From positions 2,331,001-2,395,000 of the forward strand of contig NZ_JBGNFV010000001.1 in assembly GCF_041449215.1 (NCBI RefSeq): a DNA stretch of 64,000 nucleotides, given 5' to 3'. Shown in pieces: positions 61,854 to 64,000 of this stretch (the first letter of the stretch is position 1; every line of letters starts with the position of its first letter). This stretch comes from Roseivirga sp. BDSF3-8 (GTDB lineage Bacteria > Bacteroidota > Bacteroidia > Cytophagales > Cyclobacteriaceae). A program made the position numbers and the translations under genes. The notes below the pieces were generated by a model. It was not told the DNA's origin. It searched no databases and saw only the letters and a program-made list of their open reading frames with translations.

Positions 61854-62546
61854 ATGGGACTAATTGTTATAGGTATTATATTCTCAATCATAAGCTTTGC
61901 TGTAGGAGCCAAGCTTAGGAATAAGTTTAAAAAGTATTCACAAATTCCTCTCCGGTCGAATATGAGTGGCGCCGAGGCAGCCGCTCAGATGCTACGCGAT
62001 AATGGGATATATGATGTAGAAATCATCTCCACACCCGGAGAGCTAACCGACCACTATAATCCGGGAAATAAAACGGTTAATCTCAGTGAAGCCGTTTACC
62101 ATGGGCGTTCCGCTGCATCAGTAGCTGTTGCTACTCATGAGTGCGGGCATGCCGTGCAGCACGCTAAGGCATATGCCCCCCTTAAGTTGAGATCAGCCTT
62201 AGTACCGGTGCAAAGTGTGAGTGGCCGGATACTGAACTTTATAGTTATTGCTTCAATATTTGGCGGTGGGTTCTTTTTGAATGTCGGGTATCAACCGATC
62301 CTCTTGGTCGTTTTCGGCTGTTACTTGGTCATAACCCTCTTTTCATTAGTTACTCTTCCTGTAGAATTCGATGCCAGTAAGCGGGCACTTGCCTGGATTG
62401 ACCGGCAAGGGGTGGTTTCAAGTCAGGAGCATAGTATGGCAAAAGATGCACTTAAATGGGCAGCCATGACGTATGTGGTAGCTGCTATAGGTGCATTTGC
62501 TCAGTTAGCCTATCTGGCCATGGCATTATTTGGTGGTAGGGATTAA
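61854..62546 (+). CDS. Zinc metallopeptidase (YugP/DUF2248 type)
   Basis: The 230-residue membrane protease has an N-terminal helix, then VAVATHECGHAVQHAKAY with the zinc motif HECGH. Two or three further helices follow, with LPVEFDASKRALAWI near the third zinc ligand area. This fits the neutral zinc metallopeptidase family. The target is unknown. It starts two bases after the adenylyltransferase gene. Confidence 0.9.
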   Translation: MGLIVIGIIFSIISFAVGAKLRNKFKKYSQIPLRSNMSGAEAAAQMLRDNGIYDVEIISTPGELTDHYNPGNKTVNLSEAVYHGRSAASVAVATHECGHAVQHAKAYAPLKLRSALVPVQSVSGRILNFIVIASIFGGGFFLNVGYQPILLVVFGCYLVITLFSLVTLPVEFDASKRALAWIDRQGVVSSQEHSMAKDALKWAAMTYVVAAIGAFAQLAYLAMALFGGRD

Positions 62547-62558
62547 TTGAATTTTTTC

Positions 62559-62566
62559 TATATTTG
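62559..62566 (+). promoter_or_regulatory. Putative -7 box TATATTTG for the acyl-CoA dehydrogenase gene
   Basis: TATATTTG fits the TAnnTTTG consensus exactly and lies 52 bases before the ATG at 62619. Confidence 0.4.
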
Positions 62567-62618
62567 CTCGCCGAAAAAAAGTTAATTCCGGTCTAATATA
62601 TAATTATTTATACAAGCA

Positions 62619-63758
62619 ATGATTTTCGAACTTACCGAAGAACATCTGGCGGTACAATCTGCCGCAAGGGAATTTGCTAAGAATGAGCTTCTTCCCGGCG
62701 TTATCGAAAGGGATGAAACACAAACTTTCCCTGCTGAGCAGATTAAAAAAATGGGTGAGCTGGGATTCATGGGAATGATGGTCGACCCTAAATACAACGG
62801 GGGTGGCATGGACACCATTTCCTATGTGCTGGCAATGGAGGAAATTTCTAAGGTAGATGCTTCTGCTTCTGTAGCAATGTCTGTAAATAACTCTTTGGTC
62901 TGCTGGGGCCTTGAGACATACGGTACAGAAGAGCAAAAAGAAAAATATCTGAAAAGACTGGCCACCGGTGAGATCATCGGCGCCTTCTGCCTTTCTGAAC
63001 CCGAAGCTGGATCTGATGCTACCTCACAGCGGACTACTGCTGAAGATAAAGGTGATCACTATCTGCTTAATGGCACTAAGAACTGGATCACAAATGGAAA
63101 CAGTGCGAGCGTATATCTTGTGATAGCTCACACCCATCCTGAAAAAGGACATAAAGGCATCAATGCCCTTATTGTTGAAAAAGGAATGGAAGGTTTTACT
63201 GTAGGTAAAAAAGAGAATAAGTTAGGTATTAGAGGCTCTGATACACATTCCCTTATGTTTACTGACGTAAAAGTTCCCAAAGAGAATCGTATCGGTGATG
63301 ATGGCTTTGGTTTTACCTTCGCTATGAAGACACTTAACGGTGGTCGCATTGGTATTGCTTCTCAGGCCCTTGGTATTGCCAGCGGTGCTTACGAGCTTGC
63401 CTTGGAATATTCCAAAGAACGTAAAGCCTTTGGAAAGCCTATATCCAATCATCAGGGTATCCAGTTTAAACTCGCTGACATGGCTACCCAAATTGATGCT
63501 GCCCGTCTTTTATGTCTGAAAGCTGCTGCTCTCAAGGATGCCAAAAAAGACTATGCTAAGGCAAGTGCTATGGCTAAGCTTTTTGCTTCTAAGGTAGCAA
63601 TGGATGTTACTGTGGAGGCTGTTCAGGTCCATGGCGGTTATGGCTTTGTGAAAGAATACCATGTAGAAAGACTTATGCGTGATGCCAAGATTACTCAGAT
63701 TTACGAAGGTACTTCCGAAATTCAGAAAATTGTAATTAGCCGGGAACTGTTAAAATAA
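62619..63758 (+). CDS. Acyl-CoA dehydrogenase
   Basis: The 379-residue FAD enzyme catalyses the first step of fatty acid beta-oxidation or a related amino-acid step. Family signatures are CLSEPEAGSDATSQRTTA, GTKNWITNGNSASVYLV and NKLGIRGSDTHSLMF. The C-terminal YEGTSEIQKIVISREL holds the catalytic-Glu region of the short-chain group. The length is normal. It has its own promoter and is followed after about 130 bases by the gene at 63891. The chain-length specificity is not readable. Confidence 0.93.
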   Translation: MIFELTEEHLAVQSAAREFAKNELLPGVIERDETQTFPAEQIKKMGELGFMGMMVDPKYNGGGMDTISYVLAMEEISKVDASASVAMSVNNSLVCWGLETYGTEEQKEKYLKRLATGEIIGAFCLSEPEAGSDATSQRTTAEDKGDHYLLNGTKNWITNGNSASVYLVIAHTHPEKGHKGINALIVEKGMEGFTVGKKENKLGIRGSDTHSLMFTDVKVPKENRIGDDGFGFTFAMKTLNGGRIGIASQALGIASGAYELALEYSKERKAFGKPISNHQGIQFKLADMATQIDAARLLCLKAAALKDAKKDYAKASAMAKLFASKVAMDVTVEAVQVHGGYGFVKEYHVERLMRDAKITQIYEGTSEIQKIVISRELLK

Positions 63759-63890
63759 AAACCGCGTTAATAGAACTATTCGCAATTTTGTGAAGATAAA
63801 GTATAATTTCGTTTTGAATTTTTCGTATATTAATAATACAGCGATCCGGTAAGGGTCAGCACTTTTTAAGCGAGTTAATTTTGATGATTA

Positions 63891-64000
63891 ATGGAAGATT
63901 ACAATAAGATTATTGAGTCTATCGGGGTCAGGTTCATCAAGGCCAAGAATGTCCGGATTATACAGCCACATACCATCGAAAATTTCTACGACGTTGAGAA
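63891..64000 (+). CDS. Start of an unidentified gene cut by the window edge
   Basis: The frame from ATG 63891 encodes about 36 residues: MEDYNKIIESIGVRFI, then AKNVRIIQPHTIENFYDVE. It has no signal peptide and I cannot name it. The good codon use and clean start suggest a real gene. The rest lies outside the window. Confidence 0.5.
   Translation, partial: MEDYNKIIESIGVRFIKAKNVRIIQPHTIENFYDVE

Overview
The window comes from a bacterium of the phylum Bacteroidota, most probably a Cytophagales-type marine or soil relative (inference). The signs are two secreted hydrolases ending in type A sorting domains of the type IX secretion system, a DUF4270 lipoprotein, an AIM24-like protein, the ccmB-C-D-E-F layout, few Shine-Dalgarno sites, several TAnnTTTG -7 boxes, and peptides with pinensin-type leaders. 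Most genes are moderately GC-rich; one block (about 19.6-24.5 kb) is clearly AT-rich and looks imported.

Layout. 1-3.1 kb (minus strand): a nucleotide-sugar dehydrogenase fragment and rfbC-rfbA-rfbB for dTDP-sugar synthesis. 3.2-9.0 kb (plus): a Wzz-like two-TM protein followed by ccmB, ccmC, ccmD-like, ccmE and ccmF for cytochrome c maturation. 9-19.5 kb: an accessory zone with secreted proteins and lipoproteins (including a 1043-residue T9SS hydrolase between two paralogous lipoproteins) and three large G-poor repeat arrays. 19.6-24.5 kb (minus): a tight low-GC operon of a D12-class adenine methyltransferase, a 730-residue DGQHR protein, an unknown 451-residue protein and an overlapping 58-codon ORF; this is a good candidate defence system. 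24.6-28 kb: an XRE regulator, a paralogue of the gene at 9.6 kb, an HTH protein with a degenerate kinase-like ATPase domain, and a fourth repeat array.

28-37.6 kb: housekeeping genes: a DUF2520 protein, a UbiA prenyltransferase, purN, purH, and the cell-shape operon mreB-mreC-mreD-mrdA-rodA. 37.6-43.5 kb: a SRPBCC protein, DUF72, a dienelactone hydrolase, an EF-hand lipoprotein, a DUF4919-like protein and a second T9SS esterase. 43.6-46.5 kb: the most unusual locus. It has three tandem peptides with pinensin-like leaders and an identical eight-cysteine spacing, a NifS/IscS-like PLP enzyme whose catalytic cysteine is serine, a 42-codon Cys-rich ORF, and a short element bounded by 14-bp perfect inverted repeats.

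46.5-64 kb: conserved chromosome: a cupredoxin-like protein, an Fpg/Nei glycosylase, methyltransferases, an AIM24-like protein, gltX, ridA, a 3HCDH C-domain protein, glmS, DUF4270, a glycogen-synthase-like N-domain, then panC-panD, a UPF0104 membrane protein, a heptose-phosphate adenylyltransferase homologue, a YugP-like metallopeptidase, an acyl-CoA dehydrogenase and a partial gene at the right edge. I found no tRNA, rRNA or CRISPR array.
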